Shown here: piece after piece, positions 16,632 through 26,148 of the stretch
Layout: every line of letters starts with the position of its first letter
How positions within the stretch are numbered: position 1 is the first letter of the stretch
Position numbers and translations under genes: made by a program
The notes under the pieces: generated by a model
The model's database searches: none
Told to the model about the DNA's origin: nothing
The model's input: only the letters and a program-made list of their open reading frames with translations
Assembly (NCBI RefSeq): GCF_007988885.1
Contig: NZ_BJUZ01000001.1
Location: forward strand, 1,302,001 to 1,366,000
Direction of reading: 5' to 3'
DNA length: 64,000 nucleotides
Origin: Gluconobacter wancherniae NBRC 103581
Lineage (GTDB): Bacteria; Pseudomonadota; Alphaproteobacteria; Acetobacterales; Acetobacteraceae

Positions 16632-17711
16632 ATGACGACCGAACGGATCCTCCTCGGACTTCTGCTAGTCGGAATCGCCTATGGATGTGGCATTATTCTC
16701 TGGCCATTCCTTTCGGCAATTGTCTGGGCTGCAATCCTCACATTCGCCACGTGGCCGATATACCGTCGCCTGAGACGGCGTATCAGTTCGGTGCTGGCCG
16801 CCATCGCCATGATGATCCTGAGCGCCGTGACGATCATCGTCCCACTCGCCGTTCTAACTTCGGCTGGCATCAGTGACATCCCGGCACTGATCTCCGAAAT
16901 GGATGCACTCCTGCTGCGCACGACCACCGCCAGCACGCCACCGGACTGGATGGACCACGTACCTCTGGCAGGACCGTATCTGATAAGTATCTGGCATAAT
17001 TTCAGTCACGATGTCGGCGCGCTCACAGAAGTCATCCGCCCTTATGCGGGACAGATTGCCCACATCATGCTGAGCATTCTCGTGCGACTGGCCAGCGGTA
17101 TTGCCGAACTTGCGATGGCTCTGTTCATTGCATTCTTCCTGTGGCTGAACGGCGATTCCCTTGGCTACACGATCACATCCCTGATCAGCAGAATCGCAGG
17201 CCCACGCGCCGCTCCGAGACTCATCAACGTGATCGGGCGGACAATCCGCGGTACGGTATATGGTATTCTCGGAACTGCGATCGTCCAGGGTGTCCTGACG
17301 GGCATTGGCCTCATGATTGCCGGTGTTCCCTCGCCGGTCCTCCTGGCTGGCGTCACGGCATTCGTTGCTGTTTTCCCCATCGGCGCACCATTGATCTGGA
17401 TCCCTGCTGCCATCTGGCTCGCGATGACGCACCATCTGGGCTATGGCCTCTTCCTGGCCACTTATGGTGTGCTCATCATATCAGGCGCAGACCACCTCAT
17501 CCGCCCGGCGTTCATCTCTCGAGGCGCACAACTGCCATATCTCCTGACCGTCCTGGGCGTTCTGGGCGGTGTGGTGGCGTTTGGTGGCCTCGGGATTTTC
17601 CTTGGTCCCGTATTGCTGGCAGTCGGGTACACGCTCACAAGCGAATTCGCGGCCGGGCCACATCGCCCTGAGCCCAAACACCCACTTTCCCTTCCGGAGT
17701 CCATGCATTGA
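16632..17711 (+). CDS. AI-2E/PerM family membrane transporter
   Basis: This 359-residue polytopic inner-membrane protein belongs to the AI-2 exporter/PerM family (formerly UPF0118). About eight hydrophobic segments are visible. The first two are near residues 6-50; the rest follow a soluble loop of about 90 residues and include the conserved FPIGAPLIWIPAAIWL and GADHLIRPAFISRG signatures near 255-300. The substrate is unknown: the family contains transporters for autoinducer-2, sodium and other solutes. Its stop overlaps the TTG start of the next gene, so the two are probably cotranscribed. I give no gene symbol because the substrate cannot be read from sequence. Confidence 0.88.
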   Translation: MTTERILLGLLLVGIAYGCGIILWPFLSAIVWAAILTFATWPIYRRLRRRISSVLAAIAMMILSAVTIIVPLAVLTSAGISDIPALISEMDALLLRTTTASTPPDWMDHVPLAGPYLISIWHNFSHDVGALTEVIRPYAGQIAHIMLSILVRLASGIAELAMALFIAFFLWLNGDSLGYTITSLISRIAGPRAAPRLINVIGRTIRGTVYGILGTAIVQGVLTGIGLMIAGVPSPVLLAGVTAFVAVFPIGAPLIWIPAAIWLAMTHHLGYGLFLATYGVLIISGADHLIRPAFISRGAQLPYLLTVLGVLGGVVAFGGLGIFLGPVLLAVGYTLTSEFAAGPHRPEPKHPLSLPESMH

Positions 17712-18334
17712 CCCCCCTACTGTCGTCGGGCGCACCATTCAAGGTTCTGAGCTGGAACCTTCTGCGCTGGGATGGCGCATCCGTTGAAGACGTCCTCACC
17801 GTTATCCGGTCCGAAGACGCAGACATCGTTTTGATGCAGGAGGCCCAGGAACCCGTTGATATGCTGCCTGAGGTTCTTGGCGGCTACTATGCGCGTATTC
17901 CACTCCCTGGCCGGCCGCATGGCACAGCCTGCTGGAGCCGCATCCCGTTTGTGAAGCCACCGGCATCCTGCACGCTTCCAAGTGGGCTCGTGGTCAGGCG
18001 GACGGCACAGATGATCGACTTTGGGTCGTTTTCCCTTGCCAATGTTCATCTTTCACACGGCCAGATCCTCAACCGCCGCCAGCTTCTGAGAATTAGCGGC
18101 CTGATGCGCCACCGCGCCGTCATCGTGGGTGACTTCAACCTTGTCGGCCCCGTTATGCTCCGTGGCTTTCACGACGTTGGTCCCCGCGAAAAAACACATC
18201 GGATGCTCGACAAGCTGCCCCTGCGTCTGGATCGTTGTCTGGTGCGCGGCCTAACACGTGTGGACACCCATGCACTACCGCGCTTTGGCTCAGATCATCG
18301 CCCGATATCAATTACGCTCCGCCTTGGAAACTGA
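17708..18334 (+). CDS. Endonuclease/exonuclease/phosphatase (EEP) family hydrolase
   Basis: This 208-residue cytosolic hydrolase has the EEP fold of DNase I and exonuclease III. Recognisable are SWNLLRW, the metal-binding Glu in IVLMQEAQE, the NVHLSHGQ segment, GDFNLVG and the terminal SDHRPI. The substrate (DNA, sugar phosphate or phospholipid) cannot be told. It starts with TTG overlapping the upstream stop (TTGA), which implies coupling with the PerM-family gene, and ends 3 bp before the convergent cls stop. In similar genomes it often neighbours cardiolipin synthase, so a lipid-related role is possible but is only inference. Confidence 0.85.
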   Translation: MTPLLSSGAPFKVLSWNLLRWDGASVEDVLTVIRSEDADIVLMQEAQEPVDMLPEVLGGYYARIPLPGRPHGTACWSRIPFVKPPASCTLPSGLVVRRTAQMIDFGSFSLANVHLSHGQILNRRQLLRISGLMRHRAVIVGDFNLVGPVMLRGFHDVGPREKTHRMLDKLPLRLDRCLVRGLTRVDTHALPRFGSDHRPISITLRLGN

Positions 18335-18337
18335 TCC

Positions 18338-19750
18338 TCAGAGGTACGGGAGAAAAAGCCTGACTGCAGAATTTCGAAGCTGCACCAATAAGGATTTACG
18401 ATCGATATCGTGATGCGTGAGTCGCGTTCCGCGGTGCTTGTCCATGAACGCAGCCAAATCACCGGCGACCTTGGTATCGTAGATTTCAAGATTGATCTCA
18501 AAATTCAGTCTGAGCGAACGAACATCCAGATTGGTGCTTCCCACAAAGCTCCACTCTTCATCAACCACCATAAGCTTGGAATGGTTGAACGGAGGTTTGG
18601 CCATCCAGATTCTGCACCCTGCATCAAGAAACTGCCGCAAATTGGCATCACGGGCATAATCGATCTGAGGATGATTGCTGCTGCGCGGAACAACCACGTC
18701 GATCGTAACGCCCCGCAGCGCCGCCAAATTCAGTTCGGTTGAAAAGCGATCATCAGGAATGAAGTATGGCGTCATGAACCGGACATGACGCTTGGCCAGA
18801 GTGATGGCCTGAAGCATCCCGAATTCTATCTTTTCAAGATCTGCATCCGGGCCAGACGTCACGATGCGCATCGGGATATCACCCACCGGTACCGGTGAGG
18901 GCAGATAGCGATGCCCTTCAAGCTCTTCACCTGTCGTGAATGCCCAGTCCCATGCGAATGCTTCAGCCAACTGATGCACGACGGGGCCTTCCAGACGGAA
19001 ATGCGTATCGGCAACGGGCAGCTTGGTTCTCAGACGAAGAAGGTTTTCCTCCCCAATATTGAGCCCCCCCATGAAGCCTACCCGACCATCCACCACCAGA
19101 ATCTTGCGGTGATTACGCAGGTTGATGAACGGCATGCGCCAAGGCCATATGGAGTGCATGAACTGCGCACAATGAATTCCGTCGCGTGCCAGCCTGCGTT
19201 TAATTCCACAGAAAAAATAGCCGCTCCCGATTCCATCCACGAGAACACGGACTTCCACACCGCGTTTCTTCGCGGCTCCAAGCGCATCTGCAAAATCGTT
19301 GCCAACCTGATCTGCCCGAAAAATATAGGAGCACAACATGATGGAATGACTTGCAGCATTGATCGCTTCAAGCATGACCGGATAGGCATTGTCCCCGTCA
19401 TGCAGGCAGGTCACGGCGTTCCCCTGCAACAAAGGCCGCTCCGTCAGCCGTCCCAGCATTCTGGCAAGCGGGCCCAGATTGCCGTCCATGACATGACGTA
19501 GTTGCGCCAGCGGGTCACCTCCCTCCCAGACATGCCGGTTCATCATCTTTTTGGCCCGGCGATGCACCCGGTTGATCCCGAACATCAGATAAAGCGCCGT
19601 ACCAAGCAGCGGCATAACCCAGCATACGCCAATCCAGCCCGCACACGCCGCCGTGTTGCGCTTGTTCAGAAGAGCGTGAACCGTCACCAGGACAGGAAAT
19701 CCCCAACGTAGAATCGTCAGAAAAATTCCAAGAAGCGTCGTGTAGGTCAT
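18338..19750 (-). CDS. cls: Cardiolipin synthase (phospholipase D family)
   Basis: Cls condenses two phosphatidylglycerols to cardiolipin at the inner membrane. The 470-residue product has two N-terminal membrane segments (about residues 5-25 and 36-57, the second with WVMPLLGTALYLMFG). Two phospholipase-D HKD motifs follow: HRKILVVDG near residue 213 and HSKLMVVDE near 390, each followed by a Gly-Gly/Ser-x-Asn patch (MGGLN, VGSTN). This is the standard ClsA layout. It is divergent from bpt across 116 bp and converges on the EEP gene with almost no gap. Confidence 0.94.
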   Translation of the reverse strand: MTYTTLLGIFLTILRWGFPVLVTVHALLNKRNTAACAGWIGVCWVMPLLGTALYLMFGINRVHRRAKKMMNRHVWEGGDPLAQLRHVMDGNLGPLARMLGRLTERPLLQGNAVTCLHDGDNAYPVMLEAINAASHSIMLCSYIFRADQVGNDFADALGAAKKRGVEVRVLVDGIGSGYFFCGIKRRLARDGIHCAQFMHSIWPWRMPFINLRNHRKILVVDGRVGFMGGLNIGEENLLRLRTKLPVADTHFRLEGPVVHQLAEAFAWDWAFTTGEELEGHRYLPSPVPVGDIPMRIVTSGPDADLEKIEFGMLQAITLAKRHVRFMTPYFIPDDRFSTELNLAALRGVTIDVVVPRSSNHPQIDYARDANLRQFLDAGCRIWMAKPPFNHSKLMVVDEEWSFVGSTNLDVRSLRLNFEINLEIYDTKVAGDLAAFMDKHRGTRLTHHDIDRKSLLVQLRNSAVRLFLPYL

Positions 19751-19866
19751 AGATATCCAGAAAAGAGCTTCCCAAACTCCATATCAGAACATCTTGGATG
19801 CGTACTGACACTGGATTGGCTACGCTGCAAAATGGTAATTGGTTCAACTAGGAGAGGAGCGACCCG

Positions 19867-20583
19867 ATGCAACACCGTCCACAGCTCTTCTACACGACTG
19901 AGCCCGCTCCCTGCCCTTATCTGCCTAATCGCCTGGAGCGCAAGGTCCTCACGGATCTTAGCGGTGAAAATGCTTCAGCACTGCATGACCGCCTGTCACA
20001 GGCCGGATTCAGACGCAGCCACTTCATGGCCTATGCGCCTGTATGCGTTGGATGCCGTGCATGCGTGCCTTTACGCATTCCCGTAGCCACATTCCTGCCC
20101 ACACGGACACAGCGCAAGGCCCAGAAGCGGTTGCAAAAGCTTCATATCCAGATCCTTGCGCCAGTAACCACCGACGAGCAGTTCGCGCTCTTCGAACGTT
20201 ACCAGCACGTACGCCACGCAAATGGCGACATGGCACTGATGAAACGCGCCGATTATGACGCATTGATCTCTAACACGCCTGTACAGACATCCGTCATCGA
20301 ATTCCGCACGGAAGACGGCTCGCTGGTCTGCGTCAGCCTCGTAGACCGCCTCGGAGACGGATTATCCGCTGTTTATACGTTCTATGACCCTGCCGACCCC
20401 GCGGCTTCATGGGGTAGCTGCTCGATCCTATGGCTTATCCAGGAAACAGCACGGCAGGGGCTAGGGTTTCTCTACATGGGCTACTACGTGCCCGGCAGCA
20501 GAAAAATGGACTACAAAGCCCTCTATCAACCAGCCGAAACGCTCCATGACGGGCACTGGTACCCGTTCTCGAAAGCGCCTTAA
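19867..20583 (+). CDS. bpt: Aspartate/glutamate leucyltransferase Bpt
   Basis: Bpt moves leucine from Leu-tRNA to proteins with N-terminal Asp or Glu, making them N-degrons for ClpS/ClpAP. The 238-residue product shows the family N-terminus with Cys-Pro-Tyr-Leu (CPYLPNRLERKV) and the cysteine cluster PVCVGCRACVPLRIPV. The C-terminal acyltransferase fold includes GSCSILWLIQETARQGLGF and YYVPGSRKMDYK. AGGAG precedes the ATG at about 9 bp. It is divergent from cls and converges on parC. The arginyl-transferase alternative (Ate1) is less likely at this length. Confidence 0.93.
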   Translation: MQHRPQLFYTTEPAPCPYLPNRLERKVLTDLSGENASALHDRLSQAGFRRSHFMAYAPVCVGCRACVPLRIPVATFLPTRTQRKAQKRLQKLHIQILAPVTTDEQFALFERYQHVRHANGDMALMKRADYDALISNTPVQTSVIEFRTEDGSLVCVSLVDRLGDGLSAVYTFYDPADPAASWGSCSILWLIQETARQGLGFLYMGYYVPGSRKMDYKALYQPAETLHDGHWYPFSKAP

Positions 20584-20596
20584 CCAACCAAAAGCG

Positions 20597-22801
20597 TTAC
20601 TTGCGTAGCATCCATTGTGGCGCCGGCTTACCCACCGCCCCGCGCCGGGATTCCAGCGCTGTCATATCGGCAGCAGACCGGGGGCGCTGTCCTTCCTGCC
20701 AGACAAGGCCTTCTGCCATCGTGAAAACACGAAGACTTCTCAGCGTGCTGTCTCCAAGCTTCTGCAGTGCCACGCCGCTGCCACGAGCCATTTCAGGCAC
20801 CTGATCAATCGGGAAAACGAGTGCGCGCTTGTTATGCCCAAGCGTCAGTACATGCGTGCCATCGGCCGGAATGCACTCGAACACACTCTCGCCGTCCTTA
20901 ACGTTGAAAATCTGTTTTCCTGTGCGCTTCTCGGCTGCGATATTGCCGTCCAGAACAATCATTCCGCGCCCACTTTCGGACGAAATCAGACGCTTTCCAC
21001 CTTCAACAAGATTGAACAGCGTGACCACCCGCTCTTCCTGAGACACTTCGGCAAGCGTACGGACGGGCTGTCCAAATCCACGGCCACGCGGCATGTCGGC
21101 TGCCCGCAGCGTAAATGCCTTACCGCCACTCGCTAACAGACACAGCCGGTCCGTGCTCTGACATTCAACAGCAAGCCAGCCCTCGTCTCCCTCTTTGAAA
21201 CGATGACTCTGTGGATCCAGCCCATGACCCTTCATCGCCCGTATCCAACCTTCGCGGGAAAGCAGAATGGTCAGCGCTTCACGATCAACTTCAAGGGCCG
21301 CCGTAATGTCGATGGGCTTGGGAGGCTCCGATATCAAAGTACGACGATCACCCAGCGCACCACTGCCGAAACGCTTGATGGTTGCATCCAGATCCTTGCC
21401 AATACGCGTCCAGCGCCTCTTTTCAGAGCCAAGCAGCAATTCCAGAGACTTGCGCTCGTCCTCCAGCTTATTGCGCTCCTTACGGATCTCCATTTCCTCA
21501 AGGCGACGCAATGAACGCAGGCGCATATTCAGCACGGCTTCGGCCTGAATATCCGTCAATTCAAAAGTCCGCATCAGACTTGCCTTGGGCTCATCTTCCT
21601 CTCGGATAATGCGAATGACCTCATCCAGATTGAGGTAAACCGCCAGAAACCCATCAAGAATTTCTAAACGACGCATGACTGCGGCGAGGCGGTGGTTCGA
21701 ACGCCGGACCAAGACCTCATGAACATGATCAAGCCAAGCCCTGAGAACCTGCTTCAACGACAGAACACCCGGAACACGATCTCCACCAAGGACATTCATG
21801 TTCAGGCTGAAGCGATTTTCCAGAGCGGTATTGCGATACAACGTTTCCATCAGGACTTCAGGCTCACAGCCTTTGGTCTTGGGTTCGAGCACGAGACGCA
21901 TATCCATCGTGCTCTCATCACGAACATCCCCGAGAAGCGGCAGCTTGCGCTGATCCATCAGCTCCGCAATCTGCTCGATCAGGCGTGACTTCTGTACCTG
22001 ATAGGGAATTTCAGTGACGACAATGACCCAGGTGCCGAAGCGCCCCTGCTCCACTTCCCATTTCGCACGCGTGCGGAAACTTCCACGACCGGTCTCATAA
22101 GCACGTACGATCGCATCGCGTTCCTCGACCAGAATCCCACCCGTGGGGAAATCAGGGCCAGGCATCAACTCAACCAGCTCGGCAACGCTGACGTCGGGCT
22201 TCTCAATCAGCAGCTTGGCTGCCAGACATATCTCGCCAGCGTTGTGCGGCGGAATACTCGTCGCCATACCGACCGCGATACCGGCAGCACCATTGGCGAG
22301 CAGGTTCGGAAATGCTCCGGGGAGCACAATCGGCTCTTGATCTTCATTATCGTATGTTGCACGAAAATCGACCGCATCATCCTCGATGCCCTCCAGAAGC
22401 GCCTTTGCAACTTCCGTCAGTCGACTTTCCGTGTACCGCATCGCGGCCGCACCATCGCCGTCGATGGAGCCAAAATTTCCCTGCCCCTCGACCAGCGGGT
22501 AACGAACCGCAAAATCCTGTGCCAAACGCACGAGCGCTTCATAAACTGATGAATCGCCATGAGGATGGAACTTACCAATCACATCACCCACAACACGTGC
22601 ACACTTTTTAAACCCTGATGTGGGATCAAGGCGTAGCTGTTGCATCGCGTAAAGGAGGCGCCGATGTACCGGCTTGAGGCCGTCACGGACGTCCGGCAGG
22701 GACCGGGCCATGATGGTCGACATCGCATACGCAATATATCGCTCGCTCAGTGCCTCCGCGAGCTTGGTATCTTCGATATGACCAGCCAAATCCGCGCCCA
22801 T
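20597..22801 (-). CDS. parC: DNA topoisomerase IV subunit A ParC
   Basis: ParC with ParE decatenates daughter chromosomes. From the ATG at 22801, which has GGGGAG six bases upstream, the product is 734 residues; the longer frame to 22945 is rejected. The catalytic Tyr123 lies in AAAMRYTE. The quinolone-resistance region reads [10 protein letters not shown] with Ser84 and Glu88, the drug-sensitive form. A C-terminal beta-pinwheel region is present but lacks a GyrA box, which separates it from GyrA. It overlaps the 5' end of the lipoprotein gene on the other strand by 24 bp. parE is not in the window. Confidence 0.95.
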   Translation of the reverse strand: MGADLAGHIEDTKLAEALSERYIAYAMSTIMARSLPDVRDGLKPVHRRLLYAMQQLRLDPTSGFKKCARVVGDVIGKFHPHGDSSVYEALVRLAQDFAVRYPLVEGQGNFGSIDGDGAAAMRYTESRLTEVAKALLEGIEDDAVDFRATYDNEDQEPIVLPGAFPNLLANGAAGIAVGMATSIPPHNAGEICLAAKLLIEKPDVSVAELVELMPGPDFPTGGILVEERDAIVRAYETGRGSFRTRAKWEVEQGRFGTWVIVVTEIPYQVQKSRLIEQIAELMDQRKLPLLGDVRDESTMDMRLVLEPKTKGCEPEVLMETLYRNTALENRFSLNMNVLGGDRVPGVLSLKQVLRAWLDHVHEVLVRRSNHRLAAVMRRLEILDGFLAVYLNLDEVIRIIREEDEPKASLMRTFELTDIQAEAVLNMRLRSLRRLEEMEIRKERNKLEDERKSLELLLGSEKRRWTRIGKDLDATIKRFGSGALGDRRTLISEPPKPIDITAALEVDREALTILLSREGWIRAMKGHGLDPQSHRFKEGDEGWLAVECQSTDRLCLLASGGKAFTLRAADMPRGRGFGQPVRTLAEVSQEERVVTLFNLVEGGKRLISSESGRGMIVLDGNIAAEKRTGKQIFNVKDGESVFECIPADGTHVLTLGHNKRALVFPIDQVPEMARGSGVALQKLGDSTLRSLRVFTMAEGLVWQEGQRPRSAADMTALESRRGAVGKPAPQWMLRK

Positions 22802-23254
22802 GAAACTCCCCTTTTCCTGCATCCGATTAGACACTGGCGACCCCTTCTGTCCAGCGTCCTCCTCACAATGGTTGTCGCATGCTCGCCCTACAGGCCCATC
22901 CAGCGTGCAGAAAATGATTTTGCGCTCGCTGGCTTCAAGGCCCATCCCGCAGATACGACCGCCAGATGGCAGATGATGAATCTTCTTCCTGCCAATACCC
23001 TCACATACCGCATGAAAGAGAATCAGGCCGTCATGCTCTACGCAGATCCAACCGCCTGCGGATGTGTATATATGGGGTCACCTGCTGCATACCGCGCCTA
23101 TATGGGCTCACATAAGATCAATCTGCTGGATGAGCGCCACATGACCGCTGAGATCAATCAGCATCCCGGTTGGGACTGGTCAGTCTGGAATAACAGTGCC
23201 GACCCCGATGTCGTCAGCGGCATCCGACCCAGCTCCTTCCAGCCCGTCTACTAA
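22778..23254 (+). CDS. Small predicted lipoprotein, function unknown
   Basis: This 158-residue product has an N-terminal basic region (HPIRHWRP), a hydrophobic stretch (LLSSVLLT) and a lipobox MVVAC with the acylated Cys at residue 35. It is thus likely a lipid-anchored periplasmic protein. The mature part has no domain I recognise; it contains a Cys-Gly-Cys (TACGCVYMG) and repeated YMGS segments. The start at 22778 overlaps parC by 24 bp, and the 3' end overlaps recO on the opposite strand by 75 bp, which is unusual. The clear lipobox in a non-shadow frame is the main support for it being real. Confidence 0.68.
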   Translation: MTSQIRAHETPLFLHPIRHWRPLLSSVLLTMVVACSPYRPIQRAENDFALAGFKAHPADTTARWQMMNLLPANTLTYRMKENQAVMLYADPTACGCVYMGSPAAYRAYMGSHKINLLDERHMTAEINQHPGWDWSVWNNSADPDVVSGIRPSSFQPVY

Positions 23255-24007
23255 GGCACTCTCTTCCGCAATCGGCAGACATAAGCGCACTATGCGCTCA
23301 TATAACCGCTCCCGTGCGGAGGGAAGCGGCAGATTACGCACGCCAAAAACGGACCGCGCCAAAAAGTGGCCTGTAAGCAGCATTCCGTCCTTCCATCCCT
23401 GCGCGTCGCCGTCGTCGTCCGAGTCAATGAAAAGCCGTGGCAACGGAAGAAGACGATTCTTCCAGGTGCCAGCTCCCTCATCACTCACCGAGCACCCCGT
23501 GCGAGGGGAAACATAGCAAAGATTGTCCTTCATGCCTGTCACAGCGCAGCGCTCAAGATCCAGTCCATAGCCCAGAACTTCCAGCATAAGACATTCCCAC
23601 CGAAGATACGGCGCCATAGGTGGTGGTTCTGGGGCAACACCCACCAGCGTCAACAGCCTGATCAACTCCATGAAAAGTTCAGGATGTGATTCGCGCTCAG
23701 GCAGAGCACCATCTGTAAGTGCACATGCACTACTGATCATCCCAAGCGGGATTGGCAAATCCAATACACGCGCCGCGGGGCTCTGCACCAGTTCTGCACT
23801 CACTGTACCCAGCTGATCTGCCAGTCTCGCACGCCAGTGAGCCATGACAAGGTTTCCCGTCTGCCACAAAGAAGCCTGTCGTCGGGAAGCACCACCACGC
23901 ACAACCCCGTGGCACACACCATGCTCTTCGCTAAAAAGATGCACCAGCACGCTGGTCTCGCCATATGGACGGACTGACAGAACAATTACAGCTGCTTCCC
24001 ATTCCAT
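23180..24007 (-). CDS. recO: DNA repair protein RecO
   Basis: RecO helps RecR load RecA onto SSB-coated gaps. The 275-residue product starts with the OB-fold region MEWEAAVIVLSVRPYGETS, then LVHLFSEEHGVCHGVVRGG and the QTGNLVMAHWRARL segment typical of the family. A helical C-terminal domain follows, including the LRWECLMLEVLGYGLDLERC motif. The chain ends with an acidic, family-atypical tail that overlaps the convergent lipoprotein gene. It lies downstream of tsf but after a terminator, so it probably has its own promoter in 24008-24060. Confidence 0.9.
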   Translation of the reverse strand: MEWEAAVIVLSVRPYGETSVLVHLFSEEHGVCHGVVRGGASRRQASLWQTGNLVMAHWRARLADQLGTVSAELVQSPAARVLDLPIPLGMISSACALTDGALPERESHPELFMELIRLLTLVGVAPEPPPMAPYLRWECLMLEVLGYGLDLERCAVTGMKDNLCYVSPRTGCSVSDEGAGTWKNRLLPLPRLFIDSDDDGDAQGWKDGMLLTGHFLARSVFGVRNLPLPSARERLYERIVRLCLPIAEESALVDGLEGAGSDAADDIGVGTVIPD

Positions 24008-24060
24008 ATGAACATCTCGCCTTCAACGGGGAATTCCAGAGCAGTCAGATCGCCGAAACA

Positions 24061-24096
24061 GAAAACCCCTGCCCACGAATGCGGACAGGGGTTTTC
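24061..24096 (-). terminator. Terminator of the rpsB-tsf transcript
   Basis: GAAAACCCCTGCCC (24061-24074) pairs with GGACAGGGGTTTTC (24083-24096), 14 positions with one non-Watson-Crick pair, around an 8-nt loop. In the minus-strand RNA the stem ends in GGGGUUUUC. It lies 49 bp past the tsf stop codon and before recO. Confidence 0.85.
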
Positions 24097-24144
24097 CAGA
24101 ACGACTTGCCAAAAGCACCTTCAGGCACTTTCTGAAAGAGACAT

Positions 24145-25050
24145 TCAGCCGCCAGCAGCCTTGGCCACTTCTGCAGCGAAATCGCTTTCTTCCTTTTCGA
24201 TGCCTTCACCAAGGTGAAAACGCTCGAAAGCAACAAGCTTGGCACCAGCCTTTTCAACGATCTTGCTCACGCGGGTTTCACCATCATGAACCCAGACCTG
24301 CTCCAGAAGAACGACTTCTTCATAGAACTTGCGAATACGGCCTTCGACCATCTTTTCGATAATGGCTTCTGGCTTACCGGACTCACGAGCCTGCTCGATG
24401 AGAACAGTGCGCTCACGCTCAAGTGCATCCGCATCAACACCCGTAATATCCAGGGATGCCGGACGTGTCGCTGCAACATGCATACCGATCTGACGGCCAA
24501 GCGTCTCAAGAGCTTCGCTCTCAGAGGGTGCTTCGATAGCAGCGAGAACGCCGATCTTGCCGATGCCAGGGCGCAGGGCACCATGAACGTAACTTGCGAC
24601 AACGCCTGAGGAAACGCTCAGAACTTTCGCACGACGCAGAGACATGTTCTCACCGATCGTCGCGATCAGGTGCGTCATTTCTTCAGCAACTGTACGGCCG
24701 GACGGGAGCTGTGCTGCCTTCAGGACTTCGAGATCGTCACCCGCCTTCAGGGCAGCGTGAGCAACCTGCTCGACGAATGCCTGAAACGCATCGTTACGAC
24801 CCACGAAATCGGTCTCGGCATTCACCTCAACCATGGCAGCGCGATTCTTCTCGGAAGCAACGCCAACCAGACCTTCCGCCGTAACACGACCGGACTTCTT
24901 GGCAGCCTGAGCAAGACCCTTCGTGCGCAGCCAGTCGATAGCGGCGTCGATATCGCCTTCGACTTCCGTCAGAGCCTTTTTGCAATCCATCATGCCTGCG
25001 CCGGTCTTCTCGCGAAGATCGCGCACCAAGCCTGCAGTGATTTGCGCCAT
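24145..25050 (-). CDS. tsf: Elongation factor Ts
   Basis: EF-Ts recycles EF-Tu-GDP to the GTP form. The 301-residue product has the UBA-like N-terminal domain ([20 protein letters not shown]) and the nucleotide-exchange motif ETDFVGRND at about residue 79-87. Two core subdomains and the coiled-coil region follow. It is 100 bp downstream of rpsB in the universal rpsB-tsf pair. Unlike in many bacteria it is followed by a terminator and recO, not pyrH and frr. Confidence 0.96.
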   Translation of the reverse strand: MAQITAGLVRDLREKTGAGMMDCKKALTEVEGDIDAAIDWLRTKGLAQAAKKSGRVTAEGLVGVASEKNRAAMVEVNAETDFVGRNDAFQAFVEQVAHAALKAGDDLEVLKAAQLPSGRTVAEEMTHLIATIGENMSLRRAKVLSVSSGVVASYVHGALRPGIGKIGVLAAIEAPSESEALETLGRQIGMHVAATRPASLDITGVDADALERERTVLIEQARESGKPEAIIEKMVEGRIRKFYEEVVLLEQVWVHDGETRVSKIVEKAGAKLVAFERFHLGEGIEKEESDFAAEVAKAAGG

Positions 25051-25150
25051 TTCTCTTATCCCTTGAAAAGTTCATGCGGTCAGGCGCTACCGCCCGACCG
25101 CATGTCCATGTTTCAGATGTCAGTATTCGCCAGAATACCGACAAGCCGTA

Positions 25151-25951
25151 TCAGTTAGCAGCAGCGGGTGCAGCAGCCTGCTCTGCTTCTGCCGGAGCTT
25201 CTGCAACAACAGCTTCAACCGGGAGCTCTTCCGCAGCGCCGAAATCCTGACCCGATGCAGCGAGCTCAGCAGAGATTCCGTCGAGCACTGCAGACGACAC
25301 AAGGTCGCAATACAGGGTGATGGCACGAATGGCGTCATCGTTACCTGGGATCGGGTAAGTAATGCCATCCGGGCTGGAATTGCTGTCCAGCACTGCAATC
25401 ACAGGAATGCCAAGCTTGTTGGCTTCTTCAACAGCCAGCTTTTCCTTGTTGGTGTCGATGATGAACAGAAGATCAGGCAGACCGCCCATTTCCTTGATAC
25501 CACCGAGAGAGCGCTCAAGCTTCTCCTTGTCACGTGTGATATCGAGGACTTCCTTCTTGGTCAGACCAGCCGTATCACCGGAGAGCATTTCCTCGATCTG
25601 GCGCAGACGCTTGATGGAACCCGTGATGGTCTTCCAGTTCGTCAGCATGCCACCGAGCCAGCGATGGTTCACGTAGTACTGACCGCAACGGTTAGCTGCC
25701 TCAGCAACATGCTCAGCTGCTGCACGCTTCGTGCCAACGAACAGAACGCGGCCGCCACCAGCAACAGTATCACGAACAACCTTCAGCGCACGATCCAGCA
25801 TTGGAACTGTCTGCTGCAGGTCGATGATGTGAACCTGGTTGCGGGTACCGAACAGGTACGGCGCCATTGCAGGGTTCCAGCGGCGCGTGTGGTGTCCGAA
25901 ATGAACACCGGCTTCAAGCAGCTGACGCATTGTGAAATCAGGCATAGCCAT
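25151..25951 (-). CDS. rpsB: 30S ribosomal protein S2
   Basis: S2 binds the back of the 30S head-body junction and is needed for mRNA binding by S1. The 266-residue product has the signature regions [25 protein letters not shown] and [12 protein letters not shown]. It ends in an Ala/Glu-rich tail of about 25 residues beyond the usual core, a common alphaproteobacterial feature. It heads the rpsB-tsf operon. The 197-bp upstream gap to dnaE probably holds its promoter and leader. Confidence 0.96.
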   Translation of the reverse strand: MAMPDFTMRQLLEAGVHFGHHTRRWNPAMAPYLFGTRNQVHIIDLQQTVPMLDRALKVVRDTVAGGGRVLFVGTKRAAAEHVAEAANRCGQYYVNHRWLGGMLTNWKTITGSIKRLRQIEEMLSGDTAGLTKKEVLDITRDKEKLERSLGGIKEMGGLPDLLFIIDTNKEKLAVEEANKLGIPVIAVLDSNSSPDGITYPIPGNDDAIRAITLYCDLVSSAVLDGISAELAASGQDFGAAEELPVEAVVAEAPAEAEQAAAPAAAN

Positions 25952-26148
25952 GATTTAATTCCTTCTCTCTGGTTAGTCCTCCGCATGACGACGCCCTGGA
26001 AAACCGGGACACCAGCGAACCTCAAGGTCATGCGTGCGAATTTCCTTCCCTCAGTAGCCGAAGTTTACGGCTATCAAAGAAAAGAACGCGCGGGATATGG
26101 CGGATTAATGCGCGTATTGCAAGAGAGAAGATCATCACACCGCCGTAC
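25952..26148 (-). promoter_or_regulatory. rpsB leader region
   Basis: This 197-bp gap lies between dnaE and rpsB. A small hairpin (TAGCCG at 26055-26060 with CGGCTA at 26068-26073) may be part of an autoregulatory S2 leader, but it is short and I did not find the known S2-leader fold. No clear terminator for dnaE is visible. Confidence 0.3.

Noticed and set aside
26055-26073. Known S2-binding leader RNA before rpsB
   Set aside because: Only a small 6-bp hairpin is visible and the known fold could not be matched by eye.
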